NCBI GenBank assembly: GCA_026413225.1
Contig: CM048553.1
Coordinates: 134,756,190-134,820,189, forward strand
Length of the DNA stretch: 64,000 bases
From: Otis tarda
Taxonomy: Eukaryota; Chordata; Aves; Otidiformes; Otididae
Direction: 5' to 3'
Shown here piece after piece: positions 12,445-26,120 of this stretch. A program made the translations under genes and the position numbers. The notes under the pieces are model-generated. The model did no database searches, was not told where the DNA came from, and saw nothing but the letters and a program-made list of their open reading frames with translations. Numbering within the stretch: the first letter of the stretch is position 1; each line of letters starts with the position of its first letter.

Positions 12445-14259
12445 ATTATTTCCACCTCATAGAATTATATTTATTTCTCCATTTGACAGACCTCAAAGCA
12501 TAGACCAAGTTCTTAATTTGAGACTTTTTGGTGTCAGCACTGATGTTCATTTTTCTTGGCCTGCACCAAGACAGATGAAATCTTTGCTGCAATAATCGAG
12601 GGGATTTGGGGGCCTTACTCTTTGAATAGGTGATTTGCCTTCATTGGCATGTAAGGTGTGAGACTTGCATATTTTGACAGGTGTGGAGACAGAGTCATTT
12701 TTGGTACATCCTCATCTCACAGTTATTCCTCAGTCAAGATGAATTCAGCTACCTTTCCTACACTGGAGTCCTAGTGAAAGTACTCCTCTCTCGCTTTGGC
12801 CATAGGATTGCCAGCTAACTTCTACCATCTCAGCAGAGGGAGCAGAAACATGTTTCAATTTTGTGTACATAATGTACACAAATAAAATACATTACAAAAT
12901 ATCTCCTTGACGCTAGAAAGGAATGTTTTCCCAAATTATTGTCATTTATATCTGCTACTGAACAATTTCATAGTCTTTCTATGTTTAAAATGCTAGTCTC
13001 TGGACAGCACTATTTACTATGGAAGCTATGCAATTTTTTTCTCAAAGGTAACTGTAGTCTCTATTAGCAGATGTATAGGAAGACTTCTTATCTTTTCAGC
13101 ATTCTGAGAAATACAAATAAGAGTGGGGAAATATGACCTGAAAAAATTAAGTGACTTGACTTATGAAAATCTTTGATCTGAAAACTGAATTTAGGTCCCA
13201 AGCTTTAGATGTCTTACAAACCTCTCCTCTTTCTCCAGAATATAGCAGACTTCTGCATGTATTTCAGCTTCAAATTGCAACACTAATAAGTGAACAACTT
13301 CCATACATGAATACTCTAAATGTATGCAAAAGTGTTAAGTACTTTTCTTTACTACAGTTGAGTCAGATGCAAGTAATATGTACTTCAAAACAGAAAAAAT
13401 TCTTCTTCTCCAGTATGTCTTTGTAGTAAATAGTACTATATATCTATACCTTAATTAGTGTTGTATAGGAAAATACCTGATTCTAAGAGACTTTTATCAC
13501 AGGTACACTACTCCGCAAAAGAAAGATTTACGCTCTTATTATCGAGATAGAAAGGTACTTTTACTCAGCAGTTCAGTTTATGAAGGAATGCTTTTATTTT
13601 CAGTGTGTAAAATGGGAGGGAAAAAAAAGTAAAGAAGAAGAAGAAAAAAAAATTGCTGCATAGGCCACCTCAGGTATGTGGTCCTACACCACAAATGTTG
13701 AATGACTTATTCCCATTAGTTTAAAGTAATCAGATTACCTAGGCACTGGTGGTGTTGACAGTAATACAGGAGAATGAACTTGTTTATCATCAACACAGAA
13801 GAACCTTGAGTGAAGACACCAATTTCCCTAAATTTCTGAAAGTTAGTGCCATTGCTGAATTTTTATTTCACAACCTCTCCCTCCCCTCTTCACATTTTTG
13901 TGGATAAGTGATTAAAAAGAACTAAATTCAGAGTAAGTCAGCAGTTAGCTTAGAAAGAAGATGCTATTTGATGGCAGGGGTGGCTTGTCAGTGATATTCC
14001 AGACAAACCAACCAAGCATTTTAGTAGTATCTATTTTATAGAAAAGATTTGCTGAAACAGGAAAATACAAAACCTTGATTCCCACAGTGAAACTATCAGC
14101 TATGATACATAATAAGTGATTTTTTTGTCTGCTCCTTAAAAGCTAAAAAATTCATATTAGGTAAGTGCTATTATAACAACAGCCCTAAGTTCAGTGCATT
14201 TTCTTGACTTTCATACCTTATTCTAATTGAATTGCAGCTTATTATAGCTATTTTAAGGA

Positions 14260-14445
14260 TCAATACTCCTTCACGGGGGCAGGATGAATAAGAATCAATC
14301 TGAGCACTTCAGATCTTTCGTCAGGAATTGCTTCAAACAGCAGCCCTTTCTCTGCAGCAATCTCTGTGATTCTGTTAGCAGCATCAATCACTGACAACAA
14401 GACACCTGAACTGTGTTTCTTCTCCTGTTCATAGGGATCTTTCAT
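14260..14445 (-). other. Orphan 61-codon ATG frame, possible exon or pseudogene fragment
   Basis: An ATG at 14,443-14,445 (minus strand, A at -3) opens a 61-codon frame ending in TGA at 14,260-14,262. The frame extends about nine codons upstream of the ATG before a TGA, and a possible splice acceptor (pyrimidine-rich tract then AG) lies in that upstream part. The predicted peptide is rich in Glu, Lys, Ala, Leu and Ile, has no Trp or Cys, and reads like a soluble helical protein rather than translated AT-rich noise. It is the most protein-like non-repeat frame in the window. I do not recognise the family. It could be a terminal exon of a larger minus-strand gene, an old processed-pseudogene fragment, or chance. 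Confidence 0.3.
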
Positions 14446-17400
14446 TGTTACAGAGACTGATATTCTTTCTCATAAGGTTAGAAAAGATCCATAATAGCTT
14501 TTATACCATTATATTTGGAACTCTCAACTTCATTAAAACACTCTTCAGCTCCTCCACTTCCAGCCTCCTTGCTGCTTATGAATTATTCAGGGTACATTTC
14601 ACTTGAGGTAAATAGTTTGATTTGAAGGTTTTTGTATCTGGATTTAGATGCATCGAGAAGTGTTAAACGCTCAGAATTTTAAGTGAGGAGAATTGCAGAG
14701 GCTCAGCTATTAAGATGGAAGACATTTGCTGTTAGTGCTCTGGGGCTGCCATTGAGATCTCAGCGCTGTGCTATTTGTCATTCTGAAGTAGGTAGGCATT
14801 ATGATGCCTGGAGTATAAATCAGCCTTTACATGGTGTCGAGTCCTGAAGCACTTTGAACACTCTAATCCACTTCTGAGTTAACAGAACACTTTTGGTTTT
14901 ACAAGCTTTAAATTTTCCCTTTTTATTTAACCCTGTCATCATGTTACTAATCATCATTATTTTTTAGAATTTTATACACCTCCTCAAATAAGTTCTTATT
15001 GTTTTGCTTCAAAGTTGCAGCGATGTCACAGAGATGAGCTTTAGCTTCAATCGTCTAGAAGAGATGCAGTTTCAGCAAAATCAATTTTATTAATTTTCTT
15101 CACGTAAAGAGGAATACTGGTTTTTCCTAGTAGCAGTCTGGGTAGGCCAGCATTATTCAGCTGCTGTACCAAAGGATGCTGCCTACACTTTGTCTCCTTT
15201 TCCCACTTCCGTGTAGCATCACGTTAGTGTTACCTCCTCGACAAAGCTGAAATGGAAGCGTAGCAGTTTCCATGTGGCTGTTTTTACCATACATCTGCAG
15301 TCCACTAGTCAATATTTGCTCACCACAGCAAAGGAAACTATTTTAAATGCTGATCACCTGCTTTCATCTGGGCAGCTTGCCCACATAGAAAGGGTCAGTT
15401 CAGAAACTATACTGTAGGACATCAGTTCATTGAATCTCAGTTTCTGTTCTTGCACTAGCTTGACTAAATGTTTTAATCATCAGAGAGCATTTTGTTTATT
15501 GCATATTGCTATATTTAGTATTATATAGACTTTAGTCAGACAGTACAATTGTGCAATCAGTTGAACTTAGAGTATTTTTTACAGGTTTTGTTGTTAGCAT
15601 TAATAAGGGCCATTAAAATCACTTTATTCTCCTTCTAGGTAGCACAGCCTACATGCACTGGCTGCATACCTTCAATTGCCGATATGCAGCGATGGAGTCA
15701 GTGTTACAAAACAGCCAGTAACTCCTCATGAACTGACAGTAATCCCAGTTCAGCTGAATATATTAGTATCAACCTACTTCTGTGCTATGCACTAAAACCC
15801 CACTCTGGTGCAGTGGTGTTAGGAGCTCTCTGCCACGCCAGCCAGCTAGGGTCGAGCAAGAAGAGCTAGACTCACTCAGTTCAAGGTATTACCACTCACT
15901 TTGGCGCAATGCAAGTCATACTTCCAATTCTTTAGTCTGTGGAGTGAAGGCTCCTGAAAAGAGGAGGACAGTGTTGTCAGATTTATTTATTTGGGTATTT
16001 ATTTAGTGCTGCTTCTTAACTTTCATATGGTGGGCCATAAATGTTCCAGATCTAATTAATCTAAGCTATTGTAGCCCAAAGTTAAGGCACTGCTATGTCT
16101 GCTGAAAAGCTTCTTTTCCTATATAGCCACTTAAAATTGTTGTTTTCATTAAAGTATTCACGCTCAGTAAGGAAGTATAATAGTTCAGCAGCAGAGTGAT
16201 TGCCTGTGTTAGCAGTAGCACATTGAAGTTATATGACCTCTCATTAATCTGCACTTTGATAAGGTCCTAGTGTGGTAGGATTAATGACATTCCACTTTAA
16301 ATTATTCAAATCCCCGTCTGTGCACTGACTAGCTCTTTGGAGAAACATGCAAGTGATACTGAATCTTTTACTGCCTTAGAGAATAACTACAGTGGTCCAG
16401 AGACAGAAATTTGCTCATCTGTATTGTGGGTCATGTGAATCTGCCTAGCAGTAGGCAGACTCTTTTTTTTTTATTTATTTTTCTGCACGTGATTTTACTC
16501 CTAAAAGTATTCTACTCATGCAAAGGCTGCTTCTCCTATTCTCTCATCCTTTTCATTTCAGCTTTTGGGCCCCATACAGCATTCTGAGAGCTAAGTACCT
16601 AGACTAGCTTGGTAACATTAACTTCATTTGGTCCACAAGGCTTTCCTGGCTGCTTATGTTTCCCTTGTGTGATGTCAGCCTCATCAAATCCTATTTTTCC
16701 TCTTGGCTCCTTTCTGTCAGCCTGTATTCTTCTGAGTGTTGTCTCTTCAGCCATATCTCATCCCATGCAGTGCTTTCAATTCTTGTTACCCACATTACCT
16801 TCCCTGTGAGGATTATAAACCCTGCTCCAGGTGTAGCAAAACTATGTGAATTTCATGGCCAGGACAATCTTTCTCTATGGAACAGAAAAATGAGCATGTC
16901 CTGCTCACATTTTAAGATCTCTTCCAGAAATTCATGGACCTGAATGTCAGAGGGACTATTGGTATTTCTGGTACAGTCCTATACAGCAGCTCACAGAATT
17001 ACTTCCTCAGTCATCCACTATCCATCTGAGTAAGCTGTGATTAAAAGGTATCCTAGATCAATTTACAGGAAACAATACATCTAGCAATGGAGAGTTTTCC
17101 ACATCCTTTAACCTTCATTGATTAAATGTTTATCAAATGTTCAGCTGGGAGTCTAACTCCTACTCATGACTTTCATAGCTGTTTCTTAGACATAAGAAAA
17201 ATAATATATGCTAGTTTCAAATAGCACTCTTCTGCGTGCTACTGTGTACCATATTCATATCTTTTGGAAATTTTTGTCATGTCAAAAGCAAATCCTTATG
17301 AGTGACAAGTTAGCTCTAATCTCTTTCAAATGTTCCTTATTTTAAATAAATGTAGAAATTGAATATAGTACAGACCGTTGTCTCAGTGTTGTACACAGAG

Positions 17401-18075
17401 TCATCCTGCCTGAAAATTTCTGTTTTCTATATTGAGGAATTGTGTTAGCCTTTGCTGCAGTACCTTTCCATTGAGACTTAATGTTCAATAGAAAAAAGCT
17501 GAAGAAAAGCCAATTGGAAATACTATCAGAAGGTGAACATCTAGCAGTGGAGTTGAGCAACATCAGCTGACTGACGTCCCTGGTTAAGAAGTGTTTTCTC
17601 CTCAGCAGAGTACCCAAGTTCTACGGGTAATTTCTACTGACAGGAGCCATCCTTTAACTTGTTTGTGTACGGCCCTAAGGCTGCTGTGCTGCTCTGGATG
17701 TGAGTATTGCATCGTTGCATGAGAAGAGAAGGCTCCCCAGGGACTATACCTCACCTATACGTCACTAATCACCTGGGCATCTCTGCACCATACTTTAGTA
17801 AACATTATGGAGTAATCTTGTGCTGAGTTGCCTTTTGGTATAGAGCATGTGTGCTGCCTAGACTGCTTCTCAGCAGTTTGCAAAGCACTGCTATCCCTTT
17901 TTCCAGTCCATAGCAGAGTGACACTAATGAAGAGGTTCACAAACGTTATCTCTACTCCTCTCCTTCCCACAACTTTGAGACTCTTACCAATGAAAAGAGA
18001 AGCTCACTTCTTCTTCTTGATGGTCCACTGTTACTGGAAAAAGTGGACAACAATTTGCTGTCACAAAAGAATCTT

Positions 18076-18110
18076 TTTAATTAACCATTTAATTAACCAT
18101 TAACCATTTA
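18076..18110. repeat. Short tandem TTAACCAT-type repeat
   Basis: Three closely spaced copies of TTAACCAT, two of them preceded by AATT. It is a small low-complexity tandem with no visible function. Confidence 0.7.
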
Positions 18111-18764
18111 TATACCTAGAAGTTGCTGGTAGACCTGCTACACCAGTGCCTTTGGGGTGCTCTGTGTTCTGCAGCCCAGGAGAATACTGCTGTTTGCTGA
18201 GCTCATACTTCTCAAATTACATTAGCCTGTTTTAACAACACAAAAACAGTCTTCAGGGACTTTGCTTAAAATCTTTTACAGCGGTTTGCCTTTGAAACTG
18301 CTACAAAACTATAATGGCTTTTCATTTTGATTTGCTGGCAAGAAACAAGTTGACTGTCCTTTCTTTAGAAGACTTAAAGGCTGAACAGAAAATTATTTTG
18401 CTGACACACCAAATGTTTTTTTGCAGCTGAACTGATTTTGTTCAGTAATAAAAGTTGATTGGTATAATGAAGGAATGTTTTATGTAAGCATCACACCACT
18501 ACAGGCCCCCAGCTTTCAGTGAGACACTCAGGCCGTGCTCTGAACCCATTTGAACCAACAGGCTTATCCACACAGCACATAATGTAAAATAGAAAGCCCA
18601 GAGCAGAAAATGTCATCCTCCAAGTATTATTCTTTTCATTTTTTATATGTCCAAATTAGGTACCATGCTGTTTCCTTCCATTCTTTCTGAAATGTATGCA
18701 TGTGTATATATTTATGTAGAAAAATATGTATATATTCACATATAAATGCACACATATTTGTATG

Positions 18765-18855
18765 TGTCGTAGTTCAGCCCTGATCAGGACCAGACTACGC
18801 AGTCTCTCTCTCTCTCTACCACCTTAGGCCCCCCCTCACTAACAAAACCATGACA
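18765..18855 (-). mobile_element. 91-bp internally deleted LTR of family C (mini-LTR)
   Basis: Starts TGTCGTAG and ends CATGACA, matching the outer ends of C1, C2 and C3. It is bounded by a perfect 5-bp target-site duplication GTATG (18,760-18,764 and 18,856-18,860). It joins roughly the first 53 bp of the plus-oriented LTR (through a CT-rich run) directly to the last 39 bp, so about 1,050 bp are missing, including TATA, the internal repeats and AATAAA. The duplication shows it arrived by normal integration. The interior was lost either before or after insertion. Confidence 0.9.
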
Positions 18856-21800
18856 GTATGCTTTCAATCTGTTTTCAGCAGTCTAGTTTCTATTTGGATG
18901 GGGACCTGTGACTGTTATCTCACTGTTAACTTAGCGCTGTCCAGAAGACATCATTATCCAAACTGAAATCTCCCTTCTTTTTTTTTATTCCTCAAATGGA
19001 TAATGGAGTACTCTAGGGAAGAAGGCATGAAAAACTGCAAGCGTGTTAGTGGCTGGTAGTTTCTAAACAAGCTTTCTGAGAAGCAAAGAAAAGTCACTAC
19101 TATATCCCAGAGTATAGCAAGAGAGGAGGGAGCCATTACACAAAATATTGCTGTTTTCTTGCTGAAACTCAAGAAATCACTGATGTTTTATATTGCCAGC
19201 TCAGCACTAACTAATATAAGCTTAAGCTAAAGATAGATGCCTTGATAACTGCTTGTTCACTAGTGGTTTCTACTCTTGCAGTTTAAGATTGCTATTCATT
19301 TGTTCACTTAGACAATACTCTTTTTTTCTGCAGCCTTCTTTGTTGCCTGTTACTGAAGCACATAAATCTAAGAATTTGTACTCCCATATGCCATAACTGA
19401 GTTTAAATGTTAATTTTCCCAATTTCCTGAAATGGTGGTTAATAGGAGTTTCATATCTTAAGCAATAACAATATTTTATTGCAGTAGAATGACAGAAAGT
19501 GCTTGTCTAGTTTCTGTTTTGAGTAACAGAAGCCATCGTCTTTGCTTAACTACTAATACACCCCTCATTTTCTCTGTCAATCTGATGAAATTCCTCTGAA
19601 ATACCCACATAGCTTTATAGAAGGTTCTCATTACCTGATGCTGTTGACCAAAAAGGTACTTGATACTTCTCTTACCCATTACTCTCTTTTTTTTACTTGG
19701 AATTTCTCTTAGATTATTAGATCCTTCTTTTTTTTTCCTTAGATTATTATTAAAAATAATTTCTACTTCATTTGTCAGCTTAGAAATACAGAAATTGAAG
19801 GATCTCTGGGCTAGCCAAGTCTTGGCCCTTGCTGCTGCTGTAAGAACTAGCTCAGATAACACTCTCAGCTAGACAACAAAGCTGCTAAAATCAGTATTTC
19901 TTTTGCTGAAGGAGTTTTGATTTATTCAGGATTCCAGTCATGCAAATGGCTGCACTTCCCTTGTCCATGTATGCTCTCTTTTGCTCTCTCGTTCCTGACT
20001 GCGGCTAGTTTCTGGCTTTACAGAAGAAGGGAAAAATGTGCACATGAGCTTAAGAAGGCTTCTTGATGTAGGACTCTTAAGCTCTATGAATTTATCACAG
20101 AAACCATAGATTTTACTCAGAGGAGCCTGTCTTTCTTAAACTTATTTACTCCCTCTGCCTGTTGTGACAGGCCGATGTGCCACTGTTGCTATTTCAGCCT
20201 TTCTAGGGGACAGAGCAGTTCTGACAGTCTCTGTAAGGGCACAGTGGATTTGTTTGGTTTTCATGCTGGTCACACACAATAGAAAGCTCCTTTAAACAGG
20301 GCTGGCAGAAGTCCACGCTGTCCCTCACTGTGGGAGCAATTAACTCTATTATAGAGATAACCAAGCTCATAGAAATGAGGTATGGGTACCATTACATGCC
20401 CCTGCAACATTTGTTTAATTGCTAAAGCACTTGTTTACGCACTGCTTTGCTGGAAGAAAATGTATTAAACTGTAAAACAATGATCTGTCAGGTGTAAAGC
20501 CTACAACCTTGGAGGGATCATTATAGGGCTCAGATCAGAAGAATTTAAGAAACTTTGTCATATATCAAATGTCTGAGACCTAAGCTTCATCTTGCAGTTA
20601 ACTATAAGGCAGTTTTATGGACTGTCAGTATGAAGAGAGTATTTACATATTTTTATCAGCCAGTAATTGGGTTTTTTATCATTTTTGTTTTCTGTCTTCT
20701 TGAATTACACTATATCATGTTGTTCATAAGAAACTGCTACACTGTCACATTTACAGGCATTGCTGTGTTTCCTCAAAGCATCTGATTTACTTCCTTGTAT
20801 TTGTTTGGTAGAGCAAAGAAGTTAATGAATTGTTTTCAAGCCAGTGGCAGTTTTGATGCTTTTTAGCTGGCAGAGATATCAACAGAAAACTTTATGGTAC
20901 ATGTGAGTATGCAACTATGTGTAATGCAATGGAGGTTTAACAGATCAATATAATACGAAAAAGGAATAGCATATGTTATTCATTGTCAAGCTAAAACTAA
21001 CTACAGAAGAATAAGTGCCATACATAGGTAAAGATTAAAAATTATCAATACCTTGTTTTCTCCTTGTAGTTTTATCCTATATGTGTCTTTCCGAGCTAGC
21101 CTTGTTTACCACATGCCTATTTCTGCAGGCTTGGATATAGACAGTGAAATCACTACTGAAGGATACTGCTCAGGTTTATATGGAAATTCAAATATGAAAC
21201 TTGTTGCGTGTTCTGACACTTGCATTCCACAATTATTCCTGGAGACAAGTAGGAGAAAGTTTCAAGATCCTTTCAAGTTAACTGCCCCTCTTCATCATTC
21301 TTCAGAACAAATTTAAGTAGGGTTTATGAAGTTTTAGCAGAGATTGAAACCACTGTACCCTAGACAAGAGCCTCTTCAGCCTCTGACTGAAGCCTTATTA
21401 AATTAAAAGATATTCATTCTTGCAAAAGTGTGCCAAATTGCATCTTAAATTTTGTTTTTGCAAAACGTAAGAGTCTGTGTATGTATTTGTAGTGAGAGAC
21501 ACTGGTCTGCCTTACATTTATTGGGTTAAAATACATCATTTTAATTGGTGTAAGGCAAACTGAATAAATTTACTGCTTTATGATTTCTGATAAAAATTTG
21601 TGGAGCATAAGCTGCTGTACTCAAGAGATCTGGCGCCCATTATGCGGCAGTTGCATCTGTTTTAGCGTAAGCTGTTTCTTAAGGCTGAAAGTTCTTTATT
21701 AGTAATCTGTTATGTTTACTGTGTGATACCTTTGTTATGCTGTACTTAGATGCCAAAATTTTTAAAAATTGAAAAAGTAGCATACTTTCTGTCTCTCTGG

Positions 21801-24800
21801 GCTTGTTAGAATAACAAGTAAGTTCAAGCTTCTGGAAAAATAAAACATGATCTTAAGTCTAAACAAATTGTTCAAATTACAATTTTTCAATTTAAGACTA
21901 TTTAATTATGTGATTTTTTTAATACTGACTGTTCTTGGGAAAGCCAATGCAGAAGTTACTTCTACTGGGAGTCTACCAATTGTATTCATTTCTTCCAGTA
22001 CTCTTAAGGTATTAAATCTGAAATCGGTCAATCCTTGAGGATTAAGTATAAAATACCATTTTCAAGCTATCTAAAAAGAGAGATTGATGCTAACAATCTT
22101 TATAATGGAAGAAGATGGTACAATCATTTACAGAGGAGGGCAAAAGATTATAATATCTGGTTTAAATTATGATATGTTCTGGTTTAGAAGCTGTTGTTTT
22201 AAATCTCATCTAAAGACTCTAAGCTTGTTGTTGAAACTCCAGCACATTTCTGAAACATCCAAATCATTTTCCATGTTGGTCTGTCACTCAAGTATTGATC
22301 CTGGTTGCCTCTGACACTTTGAATCTAACAAGCTCACAGCCCATGATCTTCTACTTCTTCCAATATCTCATAATTTTCCTGCTTGTTTTTAAAACTACTT
22401 GTATCTATTTCTCATTTTAGGTCAGATGACCTTGGACTGTCAATCTGTAAGCTGTTGTTAAAATGAATATTTGTTTGACTTGCACAATGACTTTCTCAGA
22501 ACTTTCAGTATTGATGATATGACACTTTGCTCAGTATGACTAGCTTCCTTTGACTGTATGTTTCAATCGTGCAGCTTTAAAAATTCATTACAGACTTTCT
22601 TCAGTCAATGTATGATTTTTAATCTATGTACACAATTCTGGTTCTGGATTTTTTACAATCTTTTTCCTCTCCACTCACAGTACTTCTTTCAGAGAAGGTA
22701 AAATTCTCCAGAAATAACAATAGTCGGTATTGGTATAGACTCTCAATTTTGGGCTGATAAATGATCCTAGATATTCCTTACAGTTGAGTATCTCAGAACA
22801 ACTCATTCAAAGACCTTTGAGAGGTAAAATAATAACTGGGAATACTATCATCACATGTACCTGAGCCTTTTCTGGCTCTATAAGCTTCTTGCTATACTTT
22901 TATAACAACCACACATGCATTGAACTCTTTCTGTTAGCAGACATGTGTCTCTGCTACCTGGGAGCCACCTGGACTTCACAGCTTCAGCGAGCTCTCTGAC
23001 ATGGAAATTAGAGATGCTCCGTCTGCTTCTCACTGAAGTGCTGCAGCTACAGGGAAAACCTCTAGATCTGCAGGCGTGATTTTGGAGCAGGAGAACAAGC
23101 ACAGAAATAGACCTTTTTGAATCTGTGTGAACAATTCCTATGTCACAATACGAGCTTCCAGAAATAGACCGCTCTGTACACAAAAATACTTCCCCCAGAC
23201 TGCTCATCATTGCAGTGGAGAAAGTAAATTTTCAGGCTGACACAGAGAAGCTGGGATGTAGTTTTTAAGTGGCATAGGCTGAGGAAAAAAAACCAAAAAA
23301 CAAAAACCAAACCAAATACACCTGAGTAACAGGTGATTTTTATAATATTAGGATTTTGAGTTATTGTAGAAAAACTCATGCGCTATCCCTCCATAGCTTG
23401 TTCTGAGGTAGTTGATTGAGTATGGCATGAGTACTGCTCTCTAAATTCTGCATGTTTGGTAGCCACAAACGATAGACGAAATTAGATATCATACTTAGAC
23501 ATTCGTACAAGACATTGCTGGTTAATGACATTTAAATCAATGAGATATTAGTGGCCATTGTTTTGGATGATCTCTCCCAGACTGTCCTACCATTATCAAT
23601 CAAGCCATAACCTGAACATAGAACTATTAGGAAAGCAGAACTTAATTACTCATCTATTAGTCACAAATTTTTAGATGGAGTGAGCTGTTAGAAGGCCAAA
23701 GGCAACAAAAACTTGCTCATACTGCTGTTTGGATGTAAACAGCAAAAATGTCATAAAGTAAGAGTATGCAAGACTGTGTAGGCCAGTAGTGACCAGAATA
23801 TTTTTCTCAGGGAGGGGATCCTCAGCATCACTTCCTTCCAGAATTGGTTTCTGCAGTGACAAAGCAGTCCTTCAGAACAGGTTTGGGGAAGCTAGCCCAG
23901 TGCATGGCCCTTTCTCTATACTGCCAAAATGCGATACTTGCTTAAATATCTTTGTGAAGGGCATCATCTATGCTTTGATATATTTACCTTTCAAATTGAG
24001 TCAGGAAGTAAATCATGACTGATATTTTGTTATGTATTGATTGATTGATAGCCTCTACTGATTTCTATATCTGTCCTTGTGGCAATTCATGTTTGCACAT
24101 TTTCAGATCCTCAGCTAGAAATCATTGTATATTCTGATGTTTGTATTTTTTTCCTCTAAACTTTAGTACCTTAATAAGCAAGCTATCTTCTATTATGTGA
24201 ATGAGTATTTCAAGAACAACAGACATTTTAAGAAGCTTATATCTCTGTAATCAGTTTTCAAAGTATTTGTTTAGAAGTATAATGCAGTGCAAAACCAATA
24301 ACTATCGTCATTATCATAAACCACAATATATTGAGGAAGAGAGTGCATCCATATAGGCTGATGAACTAGTAGCTATGGCTGCTCTGCTGCTTGTTACCTT
24401 GATAGTCTTGCACACATCATATAGTTTACAAATAAGTTAATGCAATGATTTCTTCCTCCAAATGCATAGAAACTGGTCAACATTTGACTTAGGGATTTAC
24501 TTTCCCAATGTGCTAAGAAAGCAATTCTAAATACTTATGGTGACTACTGCATTTTTACCTCCTTAGACTAATTTTGAAAATACCTACCTCTTCCATGAAA
24601 AATGCTGTGAAGCACACAAATGTCCTTATTGACCCCACTTAGGTCTTTGACCTGACCTTGCTGAATTCATGGTCATCAATGAGAGAAAATAAAAAACTTG
24701 AAAATGTGAAGGTCTATTAAACTAAAGCAGCCTAATAAGGTTGTGTGTAGATTACAGAAAATTGAAACCCACAACTAGTGAGAAGTTAAAATCACTGGCA

Positions 24801-26065
24801 GAGCAAGATTTGCCTGTCACAAATTTTCAAACAAAAACTCTACCCTTTTTTAATGTTATAACCTGTACTGACAGAAAGTGGAAAGATATAGTTCCTCATA
24901 GCTTAAAGGAAATCTTGTGTATTGTCACAGACCCTTCATGGAAAAGATAATTAGCAAATTATTCATATAGTATAAGAAAAATCAATAATCCGATGCCGAG
25001 TGAATGATTAATTTCCCAATAATTTACTGCTTTTTATTTTTTTTAAAAAAACAACATCTCTTCCTGTTCATCAAACATACTTGAGAAAATCCATTACTGC
25101 AAAATGCCTCTAGGGAATTGCTAGCTTCTTAAGGGGTCCAAGACCCCTCAAGTCCTCTTGCACAAAGAAAAAAAAAAAAGAAAAGGAAAAAAAACCAGTC
25201 ATATGTTTGACTGTTTTGAGAGAGAAAGAGAGGATAAATTTCAGCATAAATCTGTCCTGCATGCCTTCTGTGTAATGTCTGCACCACAGCTGTAAGGAAT
25301 AAATGATTTTTTTCCAGATCCTTTCCACTTCAATCTACTACTCTCAAACCAAACAAGAAAAGATGGTGGAATAAAAGTCTGACCCTAAAATGCTTTCGTT
25401 AAGTTGTAAGGTCTTATCCATGGTGCAAGATTAATTACATAAATATATATGTTGCATATTTATTTAGACTCTGGGAATATAAAAACATGACTGCTCTCAG
25501 CTTTCCTATGTAGTGCAGAGTAGAAAGAAACCATTATAATAAAATTGGATTAACAAATGACTTAATTTCCACAGAACGAGTGTAAGTAAGGCCTTAGGCA
25601 TTTTTGTTTATTTCCCATTTCTAGGATTAGCCAGTTCAAGAGCAGGAGGAGAGAAATTAATATCAAAACCAGCTCTTATGTTTTTATCTTCATTTTATTG
25701 ATCCTAAATAAGCTCAGTATATTTGGAGGATGAATTCTATTAAGCAGAAAAAGTCAAGGGATTTAGAAAGGCACTCTTGGAAAAATCTCACCTTTTGACT
25801 AATAATTCATAGTCCGTGTGGAGGTTGCCAAAATAATCATAAGAGATATGAATATTCCTTGCACAAAAGGAGGAACAAGAGGGGACTTTGAGCTTAAATT
25901 TTCATGAAGTCATGGTATTTATTAAAGGAAGTGTTTCACGTAATCTAAGACAGAGGAAGAAAAGATGTTACTGTATTTTGATGGTTTTCTCACTTCACAG
26001 GAGAAAAAGGAGATGAGGGAGAAAAGACAAAACCTTCTTTTCTACTGTTTAATAATCTGACATTG
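18856..26065. other. Gene-free AT-rich unique DNA
   Basis: No gene or young repeat recognised over about 7.2 kb. There is a poly-A/AAC-rich patch at about 23,281-23,315, an A-rich patch at about 25,165-25,195 and a short perfect-armed hairpin at 25,128-25,152. Open frames are short and several start at non-ATG codons. A 110-codon ATG frame at 22,878-23,210 (minus) is Ser/Arg/Cys-rich and not recognised. Confidence 0.55.
25128..25152. other. Short hairpin-forming inverted repeat
   Basis: Arms CTTAAGGGGTC and GACCCCTCAAG pair over 11 positions with one mismatch around a 3-base loop (CAA). No T-run follows on either side that would suggest a transcription signal. It may be chance. Confidence 0.6.
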
Positions 26066-26120
26066 GGGATTTGGACACGATGACATCCAGAGGTCCCTTC
26101 CACCCTCAACCATTCTCTGA
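26066..26120 (+). mobile_element. CR1 3'-tail remnant
   Basis: About 55 bp matching the CR1 3' UTR (GATGACATCCAGAGGTCCCTTCC then CATTCT). The octamer tail has decayed. Plus orientation. It is the most diverged CR1 piece here and probably old. Only the extreme 3' end was ever inserted or survives. Confidence 0.75.

Larger units (their letters stand above)
12445..18764. other. Gene-poor AT-rich DNA
   Basis: Apart from the orphan frame at 14,260-14,445 there is no recognisable gene. It holds a purine-rich run at about 13,618-13,652, a small tandem TTAACCAT repeat at about 18,076-18,110 and an alternating TA/TG-rich stretch at about 18,690-18,764 just before the mini-LTR. The remaining open frames are short and unassignable. 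Confidence 0.55.

Noticed and set aside
19476-19862. 128-codon minus-strand frame
   Set aside because: Starts at GTG and includes poly-Lys from T-rich runs, with no domain.
24741-24950. Frame beginning CVDYRKLKPTT, resembling a Ty3/gypsy RT block
   Set aside because: Only about eleven residues resemble the motif, nothing downstream fits the rest of an RT domain, the start is TTG, and no LTR flanks it. Chance is the better explanation.
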